The position numbers and the translations under genes are program-made. Below the pieces are notes generated by a model. The model searched no databases. It had not been told where the DNA came from and saw only the letters and a program-made list of their open reading frames with translations. DNA of 64,000 bases, from contig NC_084462.1 of the NCBI RefSeq assembly GCF_027409185.1, positions 184,626,071-184,690,070 on the forward strand. Direction: 5' to 3'. The stretch is from Cynocephalus volans (taxonomy: Eukaryota > Chordata > Mammalia > Dermoptera > Cynocephalidae). Of the stretch, positions 31,131 through 43,012 are shown piece by piece (within the stretch, counting starts at the first letter, position 1; every line of letters begins with the position of its first letter).

Positions 31131-32690
31131 TCGGAAAACTCCGTGAAGATCGAATCACTGGATGCACATTGATTGTGACTATCAGTACATTTTATTCAGG
31201 TGGTGGCTGGCATGTTGGTGGCTCTTTCAGTCACGTTTGCCAGGGGAGGCTGTGTAACAAACACCCTCTGGGGTGTAGGTTCAGCACATCATGGGCTTAT
31301 TTCTCTGTCACTCCTGTCCCTGCTGCACGTTGCCTGGGCCTCTCCATCCTGGGATCCAGGGCAGAGGAGTGGGTACTTTCTGGAACACCCCACCCTTGGG
31401 GCACAGGGGCAGAGCTGCGGTGGACCACGGCACAGGTGCCTCTGTGCACATTTGTCTGGCTGAGGCTGGTGTCAGTGGGGTGGAGAACAGCCCTCTCTCA
31501 AGGGCAGCATAGGTCTGGGGTGGCTGTGACAATGGGGGACAGATATCTGACCACCAGGGTGAACATGAGCTCAGAGAGTCCAGACTGGCTGCCTGTGGCC
31601 CGGGTGCCCGTCCCGTGCCTGTGCCCTCCTGGCTCTGTCTCTGAGCCCTGGTGCTGGTGGGCTCCTCCCTGCTGCAGGTCCATGCACACTGTGCTATGGA
31701 TCAGCTCTCCCCACTTTGGTCTCTTTCCTCTGGCCTGCTCCCCGCAGGCTCTGGTGTGGCTGTCCCTGTGCCCCTGCACTGCCTCCCTGGGCCCTCCCAC
31801 TGCACCTCGTCCTCAGCCTTTCCTGTCCCTGGACAGTGGCTAGGTCCCCCTGCCTCCTCACCTCGCTGAGCACACAGCAGGGGTGTGAGCAGCACTCTTG
31901 TGCTGGGTGGGAGCCCAGTTCACAGACTGGGTCTCATGTGTCCTCACCCCATGGTGGCAGGTCCTGCCAGTCTAGTCAGAGGCCTGCTTGCTGCTGTGAG
32001 CACAACTGGGCCACGTGGGGGTGGCGGCACTTGGCAGGGTGGGCTTCATGGAATTGAGGTCACTGATCCTTCAGGTCAGCATGCCCAGGTGGCTCCATCG
32101 TCCTCCTTCCTCTGTCCATTCTGTACCCTGTGACAACCACAGATGTCATCCCACAGATATCACCACAAGTCAAACCATGAATGTCACCACAGACATCAAT
32201 CCATGTCCCAACATGGATGTCACACCACAATTGTCACAGCATGAACATGAAGCAAATCCAGTGTCTTGGTCCCAGTTTAGGGTGAAGCAGAGGGAGGGTG
32301 TGGGTGACCCCAAGTTCCTAGGTCACAGTTGTGTACATGGGACCCTGGAGGAGGAATAGGTGTGGGGCGTAGGACTTCAGTACTGGCCTTTCCAGACACA
32401 TGTGGCCTAACCTGGTGGACACTAGTCAGCCTTGGTCATTTTCCACCTTCCTGACCCTCCTGAGCCCCCGGCCACCCCTCCCTCCTCCCTTACTGTCCCT
32501 TTCAAAGGCCTCTCCCCTCTGCACACATCAGAGTTGAGTTCAGTTCATGCTGGACTCTTTACTGCAACAGTGTGTCGCTGTTTAAAACCTGTCCTTGCTC
32601 CTCTAACTAGTGTCCGGCTTTGTTTTTCTCTGAAAAGCCCTCTGTCCACCTCTGTCCCTCCCACCTGATCCTCATTCCTGGAACCCGACA
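31130..32690. other. Intergenic sequence, unassigned
   Basis: GC-moderate unique sequence. At 32140-32250 words like 'atgtcaccaca' recur in a loose tandem. No gene recognised. Confidence 0.3.
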
Positions 32691-32694
32691 TGCC

Positions 32695-33180
32695 TATAGT
32701 GGGCTGAATTTTACCCCAGAATGGCTCATGCCCCAAGTCTCAGCCATACCTGATCAGTGGGGTATTTAGATGAAATTTTGGGTTATGACTTTTGGGGATG
32801 TTGAGATGGGATGAACGCATTTTGCATGTGAGGAGGACATGAATATTTGGGGGCCACAGGGTGAACTGCCACTGGTTGAATTATGTCCCCTACAAATTCA
32901 TATATTGAAGTCTTAACCCTCTGGACTTCAGCTCATGATCTTATTTGGAGACAGGGTCTTTAAGGAGGTAAGTTAGAATAGGGTCACTGGGGTGGGCCCT
33001 AATCCGTTATGACCAGTGGCTTTATAAATCAATAGGGCTAGGACACAGACAGGCACAGAGGGATGACCATGTGAGGACAGGGGGGAGACTGTCATCTACA
33101 AGCCAAGGAGAGAGGCCTCAGGAGGAACCAGCCCTGCCAGACCTTGATCTCGAAGCTCAGCCTGCAGACGGTGAGCGAAT
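32695..33180 (+). mobile_element. MaLR-type LTR sequence(s), sense (MLT1-like)
   Basis: From 32870, 'ggttgaattatgtcccctac' starts the canonical MLT1 sense LTR. It continues with 'ttatttggagacagggtct' and 'ggtgggccctaatccg', and a 'gaccatgtgaggacagg' region follows. The 32695-32870 part has a related start ('gggctgaattttacccc') and is probably another fragment. Confidence 0.65.
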
Positions 33181-33482
33181 GAATGTGTGTGGTTGATGCT
33201 GCCCGGTGTGTGGCCTGAGCGGACCCAGAGACCTCACACGCCTCTCAGGTCTGGCTGGTGTGGGGAGTTCCTCCTGCACACGTCCGCTGCGTGGCTCTGA
33301 GCAGGGGCTCGGGGTGGTCACGAGGGCAGTCAGTGTAGGCTGTGTTGGGGAAGGGGTGGAAGGTTCTGGAGATGCGAGTAGGTGCAGGAACCCCTGACAT
33401 GTGCTCGGACCTATTTCTACTATCTGTGCTTCATATGTGGATGACAGCTGGGTTGTGTATGTTCTAAGAGTGTTCCTGAAAG

Positions 33483-33969
33483 TGACAGAGCACCACAAAT
33501 ATTAGCTTAGCACAAGGACTGCTGTGTTAGAGCTTAATGCTGGGGGAAGACCTCTGCTTAAACAAGGAACAGTCTCTGACCTCTGCTTGAACAAGGAATA
33601 GTCACTGCAGTGTGCAGGAGGAATAAAGTGGGGCCACAGCTCAGCAACTTACAAAACGAGCAGTCATGTTTGCAATTGCAGGTGTCCTGGGAAGGAGATA
33701 AAGCCAGAGCCAAGGTGTCTGGCTCCAGACTTCACAGGACTGAGCCCGAGGTCGGAGATTAAGACATGTTGATCTGCAGGTAGTCACCGACTCCATCCCT
33801 GCTGTATTTTCAACATGCATCGACCTTCGCCCTTTTATTTTTTCTAATCCCCCACTGAAACCCTAAAGCAGGGAGACAGTTCTAGTCTGTCTTCTCAGAC
33901 GTCTGGTTACAAACTTCCTGCCTCACAACATTTGGGACTGACAAGTCTTTTGTTTCTGAGCAGAGAGCA
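33483..33969 (+). mobile_element. 5' LTR of a degenerate endogenous retrovirus
   Basis: Shares its start (tgaca...ttagcttagca), middle (ttagagcttaatgc, gtcactgc) and end (tttgggactga...ttttgtttctgagcagagagca) with sequence at 42793-42958. This marks the pair as the two LTRs of one provirus in plus orientation. A poly(A) signal AATAAA lies at 33622-33627. A 30-bp motif (cctctgcttaaacaaggaac-like) is tandemly doubled at 33550-33600. Confidence 0.75.
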
Positions 33970-36293
33970 GTGGGATGTGAGCCATCCAGGGAGGGCATGC
34001 CCTCACCCCCAGGTGGCCTGGGCTTCCCCCCCCATTCCAATGTCTGTGGAAGCATGCCAGGGCTGATCCAGCCACGCTTCTGGGGGACTGCTTTGTGTTA
34101 TTTGGGGTGCCTGCTGCTCTTGGCAAGTGGGGCCTGCAGTGGAGATTGCAGGACTTTTCCATGTGGCCATGAGACCTTTGTCCTGGGTATTCTCCCTGTG
34201 TCGGAGCTGCAGCACTGGCTGCCTGTTTTGCTTTGTTGGTGGAGGAGAAAGTATCAGGAGAAGAGCCAATGGGCTCTGGGGGAGTCAACGGGTTCTGGGG
34301 AGAGTCGATGGGCCCTGAGGTCAGGTGAGCAGCTGGTGTACATGCGGGTAAGTTGTGTATCTGTGCCATTTGTTAGACAAAGGTACTTGGAATGCAGGTC
34401 AAGACCTTTGTGAAAGTGTAAGCTGACCTCTCGTATGGTGAAGGTCTTCGATCAGGGTGTATGAATGAGCTCTCTGTGTGTCTGTTGTCTGTCCCACATT
34501 GCCCACTTTGCCTGCTGATCATACTAATATTGGGGAGGAGTGTGGGCTTTTCCTGTGTGTTAACTTTGAGAACTCTTGGATGGCCTTTGGCCCCTGTTAA
34601 AGCCCTCCAAGCCCATTGTGGGTTTGTGTTTGGGTGAGTCAGCTGTCCTGGAATTGCACCACACTTCTTGGGAAGATTTTGCTGTCTTAGCGCTTTTGAG
34701 ACGAAGGATTCAGGAACTGAGCAGTCAGGACTACGGTGGAAGTCTGTTAGAACAATGTTTTTTGTTACAACACCGCTTGACCCCCATATGTGTTAGATTC
34801 TGAAGTTTTGTTTGTTGAAGTGGGTATTGAGAACTCCGTACTCTTCCTTAAGATGCATCCTACAGAATTGGTCTGAGTTTCTCTAGGCAAGCTTGAGAAA
34901 CAAACTATGATCCAGAAAGTCATAATTGGCTAAATCTCTGGGGAAAATTTGTGTATTTGTGTGCACAGTTTAGAAAACCTGAGACTGTCTTAAAGCTTAA
35001 AAGTCCTTCACATAAGGATAAAAAAATTGTTAAAAGCCTTTTCTACAGAAAATTGTTTGGCAAAGAAAGGATGAACTGGAATTAGAAACACTGTTCAGCA
35101 GACATTCTGAGCCTCTAAGTTCTTTTACCTTTCTAGTTTTTTCTCTGTTGACTTTCCTGCAAGTGTTAAAACAGAAACTCACTGTCTATGGCATTTCAAC
35201 CAAGATAAGGAAAAAGAAAAGTCTGTTAGAAAAAAAATCAAGGCCACTTGGAGATTTTGTTTTTTAATACAATTCAGCCAGTCCTAGCTAAATGTAAACA
35301 TCAACAATTTAACCCTAAACTCATTTGAAACTAAAACCAAAGGCTGAAAAAGGGTAAAAGGCTTTTCCTTCTTAATCAGGCTGCTACGAAATTGCTTTAC
35401 CCGAGGTCTGGCCAATGGGCTTTGCTGGATTCAGTGTTGTGACAAATAAAGTTTAGCCAAATAAAGACAAATAAAGTAAACGGGCCCTATAATGTCTGAG
35501 GTATAATTTAAATTCAACTGTCTTTTATTAACTGTAAGATTATATTGCTGTCTCATGATTAAAATAAAAGCTGTAAGGTCTTTGTTTATACGTATGTGTG
35601 TAAGTGTGTGTACACATGTGTACACACATTAGGCTGTATGTTGTGTCTACGTAATAGACGCTGGCATAATCAGCCAGATATGCCTTTTTAATTTACATGA
35701 CCAAAAAGCCCTTTAATAAATAAGGTTGGTTAAGATTGATTAATAAAATAAAAATAAGAATGTCTTCAGAATTGTCAACATGCATTTTTGCCTCAGTTCA
35801 CTGGTAAGACAGAATTATATTTGTCTTTACTAAGAAACTTTAAGGTTAAAATTATAAACCCAACCTACAACATAATGATCTTTGATGGTGTAATTCTTTG
35901 ATAAATGAAACTAATTTAATATTGTTCTTTCAATGAAAGCTACTGTATCTTCCAAGTTATTGACAAAGCCTCCACATGGTTAATTTTAAAGTTTCTTACT
36001 TAGGTGAGCACTTGATATTCACAGGCAATGAAATGGTTAACACGGGATTAACTTAAAAGGAGGACTGGCTTTGTCTAGTATTTCATAAGTAATCTAGGTG
36101 TAATCGTTAAAAATAAATAAACTGGGCAAATTAAATAGTGGGTATTCATTGAATATCTAGATAATTTCCTAACAAAATACAATACTAATATATTAATTAC
36201 TAAATACAAGTTTAAGCTTATATGGTTTGACTTCTTATTTTAAAGAAACAAAAGATATTTGGGTTTGTTAATGAATATGTTCTATTTCACATT

Positions 36294-36508
36294 GAAACCT
36301 GTGTTCTTTTAGGGCCGGCCCGTGACTCACCTGGCAGAGTGCGGTGCTGATAACACCAAGGCCCCGGGTTCGGATCCCATATACGGATGGCCGGTTCGCT
36401 CACTGGCTGAGCGTGGTGCTGACCACACCAAGTCAAGGGTTAAGATCCCCTTACCGGTCATCTTTAAACAAACAAACAAACAAACAAAAAACCAGAAACC
36501 TGTGTTTT
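36294..36508 (+). mobile_element. Dimeric tRNA-Ile-derived SINE with target-site duplication
   Basis: Two tRNA-like halves lie in tandem: 36312-36385 and 36386-36460. The first B box reads gggttcggatcc and the second gggttaagatcc, with A-box-like words before each. Both resemble tRNA-Ile (GGCCGGTT...GGTGCTGATAACACCAAGG). The tail is a CAAA-rich run. The flanks GAAACCTGTGTTCTT (36294-36308) and GAAACCTGTGTTTTT (36494-36508) are an almost perfect 15-bp target-site duplication. Dimeric tRNA-Ile SINEs are known from colugos (CYN family); I cannot rule out a bat lineage. Confidence 0.85.
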
Positions 36509-36589
36509 TGCAGATTATAAAATATGTAATTATAAAATGTTTTGATACATAATAGATATTGCTTGCTTCCTACGTTTTCACTAAAATTA

Positions 36590-38465
36590 AGGTTATTGGA
36601 GGGAAGCCAGCCCTCTCCACCTGGAAGGAGGCAAGATCCAGCACCCAGGGTCCCAGACAGAAGCCAAGGGCAGCCCCCACTGTCCGGAAGCAGACAAGAG
36701 AGCACTTCAAAAACACCACTTCTGTGTGGGTGGCCCACCACAGCTACTGCCACAGACACGGCTGCTGCAAAAGGAGCTTGATGCCACAGCAGTGGCCACA
36801 GCCACCACGCAGGTGGCCTGCCAGAGACTTGACTGCATTGACACAAGGAAAGTCACCAGCAGAGATCAGAAAAAGAAGCGGAAGTCTCTCTCCTCAAAGC
36901 CCACTTCAGAGTAATAGAAGAAGCAAATGTCCCACTATGTGACCAGACATCAATGTAGAGATATCAGAAATATGAAAATCCGAGAAAATATGACACCCCC
37001 AAAAGAATACGGTAATTCTCAAGTAATAGAACCTATAGAGCAGGAAACCCTTGAAATGACTGAAAAGGAATTCCAAGCAACAATCTTAAGGAGACTCACT
37101 GGGACTGAATTGTGCCCCCAAGTTTTACGTATTAAAAACTTGGCCCCCACTGTGACTGTTCAGAGGGTGGGAAATCCTGTTATGGTCATTGAAAGGTGGA
37201 GCCTTGAAGAGGTGATTGGATCACGGGACTGTACTGTAGTGAATGGATTAAAAATGGTGGTCAGGGGCTTGGTTCTGAGGGCTTTAAAAGAAGAGGAGAG
37301 TCTGTCTTTCTCTCTCTCTGCTCTCTCTGCTTCCACCATCTTGCAATGTAAGTCCCCTGGGTCACTGTCACTACTGCCAGATGGACTTTGGACTTCTCAG
37401 CCTCAGAAACTGTAAGCAATAAATGTTGTTTTTAAAAAATAAATCACCCAGTTCCAAGTATTTTGTTCTAAGCAACAAAAATGGATGAATACACTCACTG
37501 AGATACACGAAGACTGAGACAACATAATGAAACAAGAAAAAATATCCAGAATATCAAGGAGGAAATTCACAAAGAGATTAATACCTTAAAAAAGAATGTA
37601 GCAGACAGAATTCATGGAACTCAACACATTCAAGAGATTCACTCAACAAAATAAAAACATAACCAATAGCTTCAGCAGCAGGCTAGAAAAAGCAGAAGAA
37701 AGAATTTCTGATCCTGAAGACAGTCTTTTCGAAATAACCCAGGTGCACAGAAAAGGAAAAAAATTTTTAAAAAATGAAGAAAATCTAAGAGAGCTAGCAG
37801 ACAACCTTAAGGACACAAACATTTGAATCATGGATGTCCCAGAAGGGGAGGACAAAAGAAAAGGAGTGGAAAGTCTATTCAACAAAATAATAATGGAAAA
37901 CTTCCCAGGTATAGGGAGAGACACGGGCCTTCAGATCCAGGAGGCTCAGAGATCCCCAAACAGGTCCAACCCAAAACTATCCTCTCCAAGAAGACACACT
38001 ATAGTCAAACTGGCAGAGCTCAGAGACAAAGAGAATCTTAAAAGAAGCAAGAGAAAAACATCAAGTCACCCATAAGGGAGCCCCTATCAGACTAACAGCA
38101 GACTTCTCAACAGAAACTCTACAGGCCAGAAGACAATGGGATGATATACTCAAAATACTAAAAGATAAAAATTACCAGCCAAGAATACCGTATCCGGCAA
38201 GGCTATCCTTCTGAGATGAGGGAGAAATAGTGTATTTTCCAGACAAACAAAAACTGTGGGAGGTCGCCACCACACCGCCAGTCCTGCGAGAAATCCTCGA
38301 GGAAGTCCTGCATCTGGGATCCAAAAAATGATAATCACTTATATGAATAGACAAGAAAGGGCAAAACCCACTGGTAGGACAAAAGTGGAAATGAGAAAGA
38401 AAAAGGAACTAAATCTCACGACTACAAAAAGCCACAGTGACAATGTCATACTGCCCCTGCTTAAT
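36590..38465 (+). mobile_element. L1/HAL1-type LINE 5' UTR and ORF1 remnant
   Basis: From 36590 a GC-richer 5' UTR-like part matches, inverted, sequence at 58.1-58.4 kb. From 37610 an ORF1-like coiled coil appears (RLEKAEERISDPEDSLFEIT), then the ORF1 core-like text VPEGEDKRKGVESLFNKIIM in another frame. The frame is broken by several shifts and stops, and by the LTR at 37100-37493. From 38075 text like 'agactaacagcagacttctc' is shared with HAL1-type elements. Confidence 0.7.
37100..37493 (+). mobile_element. Solo MaLR-type LTR inside the LINE, with 5-bp target duplication
   Basis: A 394-bp LTR with TG...CA ends: it starts tgggactgaattgtgccccc and ends with ...aataca. It is flanked by the perfect 5-bp repeat CTCAC (37095-37099 and 37494-37498). 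It has 'gcaataaatgttg' near its end as poly(A) signal. It is clearly related to the LTR at 54657-55106. A 5-bp duplication is typical of ERVL/MaLR. Confidence 0.88.
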
Positions 38466-38469
38466 TTCT

Positions 38470-38995
38470 GATTTTAGTCATTTTGGTCTTCTCTCTTTTT
38501 TCCCTCGTCAGTCTAGAGAAAGGTTTGCGAATTTCCCTCATCTTTTTAAAGGATCAACTTTGGTTTTGCTGATTTTCTCTATTGTTTTTTAATCCCCTAT
38601 TTCATATCTTTCTGTTGTAATCTTTCTTATTTCCTACTTATATTTGCTTTTCCTTTAGTTTGCTCTACTTTTTCTGTTTTCTTAAGTTTACATTACTGAT
38701 TTGAGATTTTTCTTATTCTTAATATAGGTGTTTACAAGTACAGATTTTCTTGTAAGCACTGCGCGAGCCCCGCATCCTATAAATTTTGACATGTTGTGCT
38801 TTGATTTCTGTCTCAAACTACTCTGTAATTTCCCTGTGATTTTTCTTTTTATCCATTGTTTATTTAGGAGAGTTTTTAATTTCCACACATTTGCAAATTT
38901 TCTAAATTTCCTTCTGTTATTGTGGTTATAGACCATATTTTCTATGATCTTAGTCTTTTAAAATGTATCGAGACTTGTTTTATGGCAAAAAGCCC
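38470..38995 (-). mobile_element. L1 ORF2 fragment, antisense
   Basis: Contains 'aaggatcaactttggttttgctgatt' in part and 'gtttatttaggagagtttttaatttcc' in part, the reverse complement of L1 ORF2. Together with the sense 3' end to its right it fits an inverted 5' part left by twin priming. Confidence 0.65.
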
Positions 38996-39600
38996 CCCAC
39001 AATAACTACATTCTACATTTTGTAATGATGAATATGCCAACTTTCCTGATGTGATCATCACATTTTGTACACAAATGCTGATAGTCAACTCTGTACCCCA
39101 CAAATATGTGTAATCAGTGATGTTTCATTAAAATAAGGTTATTAAGAGCTAAAAGTCAGAGCTTATTAAGTTATTTCAAAGGATAAATTTAGGAAGGAAA
39201 TAGAAGCAAGATAGAAGGGAATTAATAAGTAGAAGAAATAGGAAGAAAGTTATGGATTTAAAGATGTAAGCCAGACAAAGAAACAGAAATACCGCCTGTT
39301 CTCACTCATAACCGGCTGCCAGGAAGGAAGGAAGGAAAGAAGGAAGGAAGGAAGGAAGGAAGGAAGGAAGGAAGGAAGGAAGGAAGGAAGGAAGGAAATG
39401 ACCACGGCAATACATCGAACTTGGCAGAAGCAGAGAACAGACCAAAGGATGCTAGAGATGGGGAAGGGAGGAAGGAGATTTGGGAAGTGACAGGTTGGGC
39501 AAAGGACATACAGAAATATCATGATTTGTAAGAATCAATATGCTAATCATAAATAAAAATTTAAAATAAAAAGAAAAGAGAATGATTTTATGTCAATGGA
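38996..39600 (+). mobile_element. L1 3' UTR ends, sense, with a GGAA microsatellite
   Basis: Two L1 3' ends: one about 39000-39140 ('gtaccccacaaatatgtg'), one about 39240-39600 ('taccgcctgttctcactcata', A-rich end). The microsatellite at 39321-39398 lies inside the second. Confidence 0.65.
39321..39398. repeat. (GGAA)n microsatellite
   Basis: About 19 near-perfect GGAA units with one AAGA interruption early in the run. (GGAA)n tracts can bind ETS factors. Confidence 0.9.
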
Positions 39601-42600
39601 ATCTTGCACACTAATTTTTTTTCCTGAAAGTAACTGGTCATTCGGAAACAGGAAATATGGGATGAAACAGAAAATCTAAGACGTGTCATGAAAATGTCTA
39701 AATAAGTCATGTTAATGGTTTGCGAAGGGTCAATTTATAAAAGAATTTTGTGTCTGATTAAGTAGACTATAATTAAAAGGAAATTATTCCTAAGTCTTTC
39801 TAAAACTTGAGCTTTGACATTAAGACACTGATACAGAACTGAATTCCCGGCCGTATTAGAAGAACAAGGTTTTCTTGAAGTATTGATCTGCTCTTAGTAA
39901 AACTGCAGGAGGTTTTGATTTTTAATTCTAAGATCTGTTTTCTCTAACAGCCAATCATCTAAACTACAGTTTCTATTTTTGACACATTTTTTCTGAGATT
40001 CATTTAACCTCCCTATTTTCACGTTAAAAATTCTGTCTTCCTTTAGAATAAGAATTTTATTTCTTGAGGTAAAATCCTCCCCCCGAAGTTCCTTAGACTC
40101 ACGTCTCAGAGGTTCATCTTTCGCTGCGTTTCACTGTGCAGGATTCACAGGCTGTATTCACCTGCAGCCCCCGCTCTCCCCACCCGCGGGAAGGTTTGAA
40201 TAACTCTGCTGTTATCATCTGACGCTGCAATGTTGTCTTCGTCAGGTTTTGGGTTACTTTAAAACATCAAGCTTTCAAAGGGTTAACGTTTTGACATCCA
40301 GGTAACCTTCTGAGTTGCTTGTGAAGTCTCTGAGGATCACTTTGGTTGGATAAATGGCTATTATTTCACAGTGACCCATGATCCTGTTTAGATAGATTAA
40401 ATCTTTATGAAGTAATTGGGCTTATTTGGTAAATTATATGAAAAATATGGTCTAATGATGAATGTTATTAGATCCTCTTTCAGTTACATTTATGGATATG
40501 TTGTTGATACAAGTGTTGTAAAATTATATAAATGTAAAAAATCTGAGATATTATCAGTCATATTTTGGTTATTAAATTAAATCTTTAAGGGAATATTTAT
40601 ATAAATATACTGTTGATAAGAATATTCTAAAGAAAGATTATATTAAATTTATAAAAGTCTGATGGTCCTGAGGTGACACCATCAGTCATAATGCTGGTTG
40701 TTATCTTAAGGTGCTGAATGCAATAGAAATAATCAGGTTTCCTGGTCATCTGTTGTTTACAACAAATTCTCACCAGATTTTAGCAATGACTATTCCGGGT
40801 CTCTGTCATCCACGGTTTTGATTTTTCTGTAAAGGCATCTGCAATCAGATTCGGGAAAAGACTACAACAAGTACTCTCAAATACAGGCGGCAAATAACTT
40901 TCAGATCAATGAACAAAATAAAAGATTTTCAGAACTCTGATAAGCAACTTGATGGGTTTATAAACCTGCTAATCAAGGTTAAACAGAAAATTGATTGCAA
41001 AGGTTAAATAACTGATAAAGATAACACTTTTATGACTTTTGCTTAAAACTTTGTTGGTTCTTAAATGTTTTGTTTTCCAGATTTAAGGAAAACTTCTGTC
41101 TTAGGCTATGTATAACTTACAGCAATTTGGTAAAATATACTTTTATGAACAAAGATGGAAACATTTGCTTTCTCTCTATTTGACTGCTCCAAAATTTGAA
41201 AATTGTTTGTGAATATCCTTATAATTTTTATGACAACATGGTTATTTGCATAAGTTCAATGACCATTTGCTCTCTTTAGAACAGGATACAATTGAAAACA
41301 TTGGTTACATTGCTAAGGCCTTAACTGGAATATCATGTTTGAGAATGTGCACGAAATGCCTGACTTTGGATGTTCTCAGCCTTACAGTCCTCAACCTACA
41401 CTGAAACTGTCACTGCCTGGAAAACCCGAGAACTTTAAAAGTGAGATAAAGTCCAGTGTCTGCCTTGATTTGGCTTCCTAGCCAAATCTGAGATTCCTAC
41501 GTAATCAATGTAGGAAAATTATATTTCTAAAGAAAACCCATAATATACCTGTTATAAAATTATAGCTCTGTGTTTTGTATTTGACTTTTTCTTATCCACC
41601 TGTAGATTGAACTGGATCCTGAATTCTTCTCTGTTCCTCCAATACCACTGTATTCCACAGAGTTACTAAAATTGGAAACTGCTCTGTTCCTGAAGCACTA
41701 TGGGCTGAAACTAAATGCGTTGTGGTGGACGGGTCTCATGTCTGATGTACGGGCCACACAAAATACTCACCAAACTGCCGAATGCTGTATGAGACTCTTA
41801 CCCCTCTGATGTTTATCTTTTTCGCTTGACAGGATTATTCAGCTGGTTATAAAATAGCATGTCTCTTCTAAGTGCCTGACCCCACTTCATGTTGCCCTAA
41901 TTTGGCCTAACTGCTGTTTCATCTCTCCCCGATGCGGGACGCGACTACCTGGAAGTGAGCCTTCCCAGCATCAAAGGATCCGTCTATCTGGGAACGAGCC
42001 TCCCCAGCACCGAGGGACCTTTCCAATCAGAAAATTGATCATCAATGCTTTCATGAGGAATATTTTGATGAGAAAGGAGGAAATGATGTCTTGTCTACGA
42101 AAGCAGTTCTCTAAAGTATTCACAGTCTTGAAGGGGTTGGGGGACTCAGGACTTGGATAAGACATCCAGTTCTGAAACAAAAGATTCATGTAAGTTCTTA
42201 AAATTGTCGATGTACCAATTAATGAATAGCTTGCTAACTCTGAGTAAGCTGCCAAGTAATGATAGATGACTGCACGCTTTAGATTTTCTGTTGGCAGAAT
42301 AGGAAAGGATTTACACCTTAGCAAACACCACCTATCCTACTTACATTAATACCTCGGGAGAAATTGAGACCTGAGTTAATAAAATATTTTCCCATGCATA
42401 ATGGTTACGAGAGGTGCGGTCTGCTGACCCTCTCAGTGATTTATGTAGTTGGTTACCTTTGGGGTTAAAGAAATCTATTTCAATCTGCATTCCAGACTGT
42501 TATTATTGTAATCATTAGTGTTTCTGTTCTCCCTCTTAGGCTTAAACACTGTATTACATCTACTACCACCTGTTGTCAATCAAAAGTTAAGACAATAGAT

Positions 42601-42792
42601 AAACGAATGCTCTCAGTCCCTCTGCCACTCAAGCTGGGTACCAAAAACTATGTCCTCCGTCACGTCAAGAGTTCCTTCCCAAATTAACCCTTTCCTTTTC
42701 ACTCTATCCTAGCAGGAAGTAGCCCGAAGAGTCATTAGCCTGTGTCCATGGATACGGATGGAACTGTTGGCAGTGGGCAGTGGGATAGAGCG

Positions 42793-42958
42793 TGACAAAT
42801 GTTAACTTAGCATAAGGGCAGCCTCGTTAGAGCTTAGTGCGGAGGAAAGAACTCCGCCTGTGCAGTGAACAGTCGCTGCGGTTGTAGGAGTGATAAAGGA
42901 AGGCCACGGCTCACCAGCATTTGGGACTGATTGGTCTTTTGTTTCTGAGCAGAGAGCA
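42793..42958 (+). mobile_element. 3' LTR of the endogenous retrovirus, internally deleted
   Basis: Only 166 bp against about 487 bp for the 5' LTR. The start and end match, but about 290 bp equivalent to 33645-33930 is missing between 'cacggctcacca' and 'gcatttgggactg'. The AATAAA of the 5' LTR is replaced by GATAAA here. It ends about 50 bp from the IGHG membrane poly(A) signal, which runs on the other strand. Confidence 0.75.
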
Positions 42959-43006
42959 GCGGGACCTGGGTGCTGGTAACAGTGAGACTCAGACTTTTTT
43001 GAATGT

Positions 43007-43012
43007 TTTATT
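43007..43012 (-). promoter_or_regulatory. IGHG membrane-form poly(A) signal AATAAA
   Basis: Coding-strand AATAAA about 1.2 kb past M2, matching the long membrane 3' UTR seen in other mammalian gamma genes. The 43013-44242 stretch between is the likely 3' UTR; no exon was seen in it. Confidence 0.7.

Larger units (their letters stand above)
33970..42792 (+). mobile_element. Internal region of the degenerate endogenous retrovirus, with later insertions
   Basis: Mostly AT-rich sequence bounded by the two LTRs, about 8.8 kb including insertions of L1, an LTR and a SINE (36.3-39.6 kb). No intact gag, pol or env frame exists; open frames are short and disrupted. The segment before the 3' LTR, including 'gatgcgggacgcgactacctgg' in part near 41930-41955, resembles the 3' part of class I (ERV1) elements. 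Class is inference. No primer-binding site was identified with confidence. The element is a fossil and cannot encode a virus. Confidence 0.6.

Noticed and set aside
36312-36460. Functional tRNA genes
   Set aside because: The two tRNA-Ile-like halves are in a SINE dimer with A-rich tail and target duplication, and both depart from a foldable tRNA.
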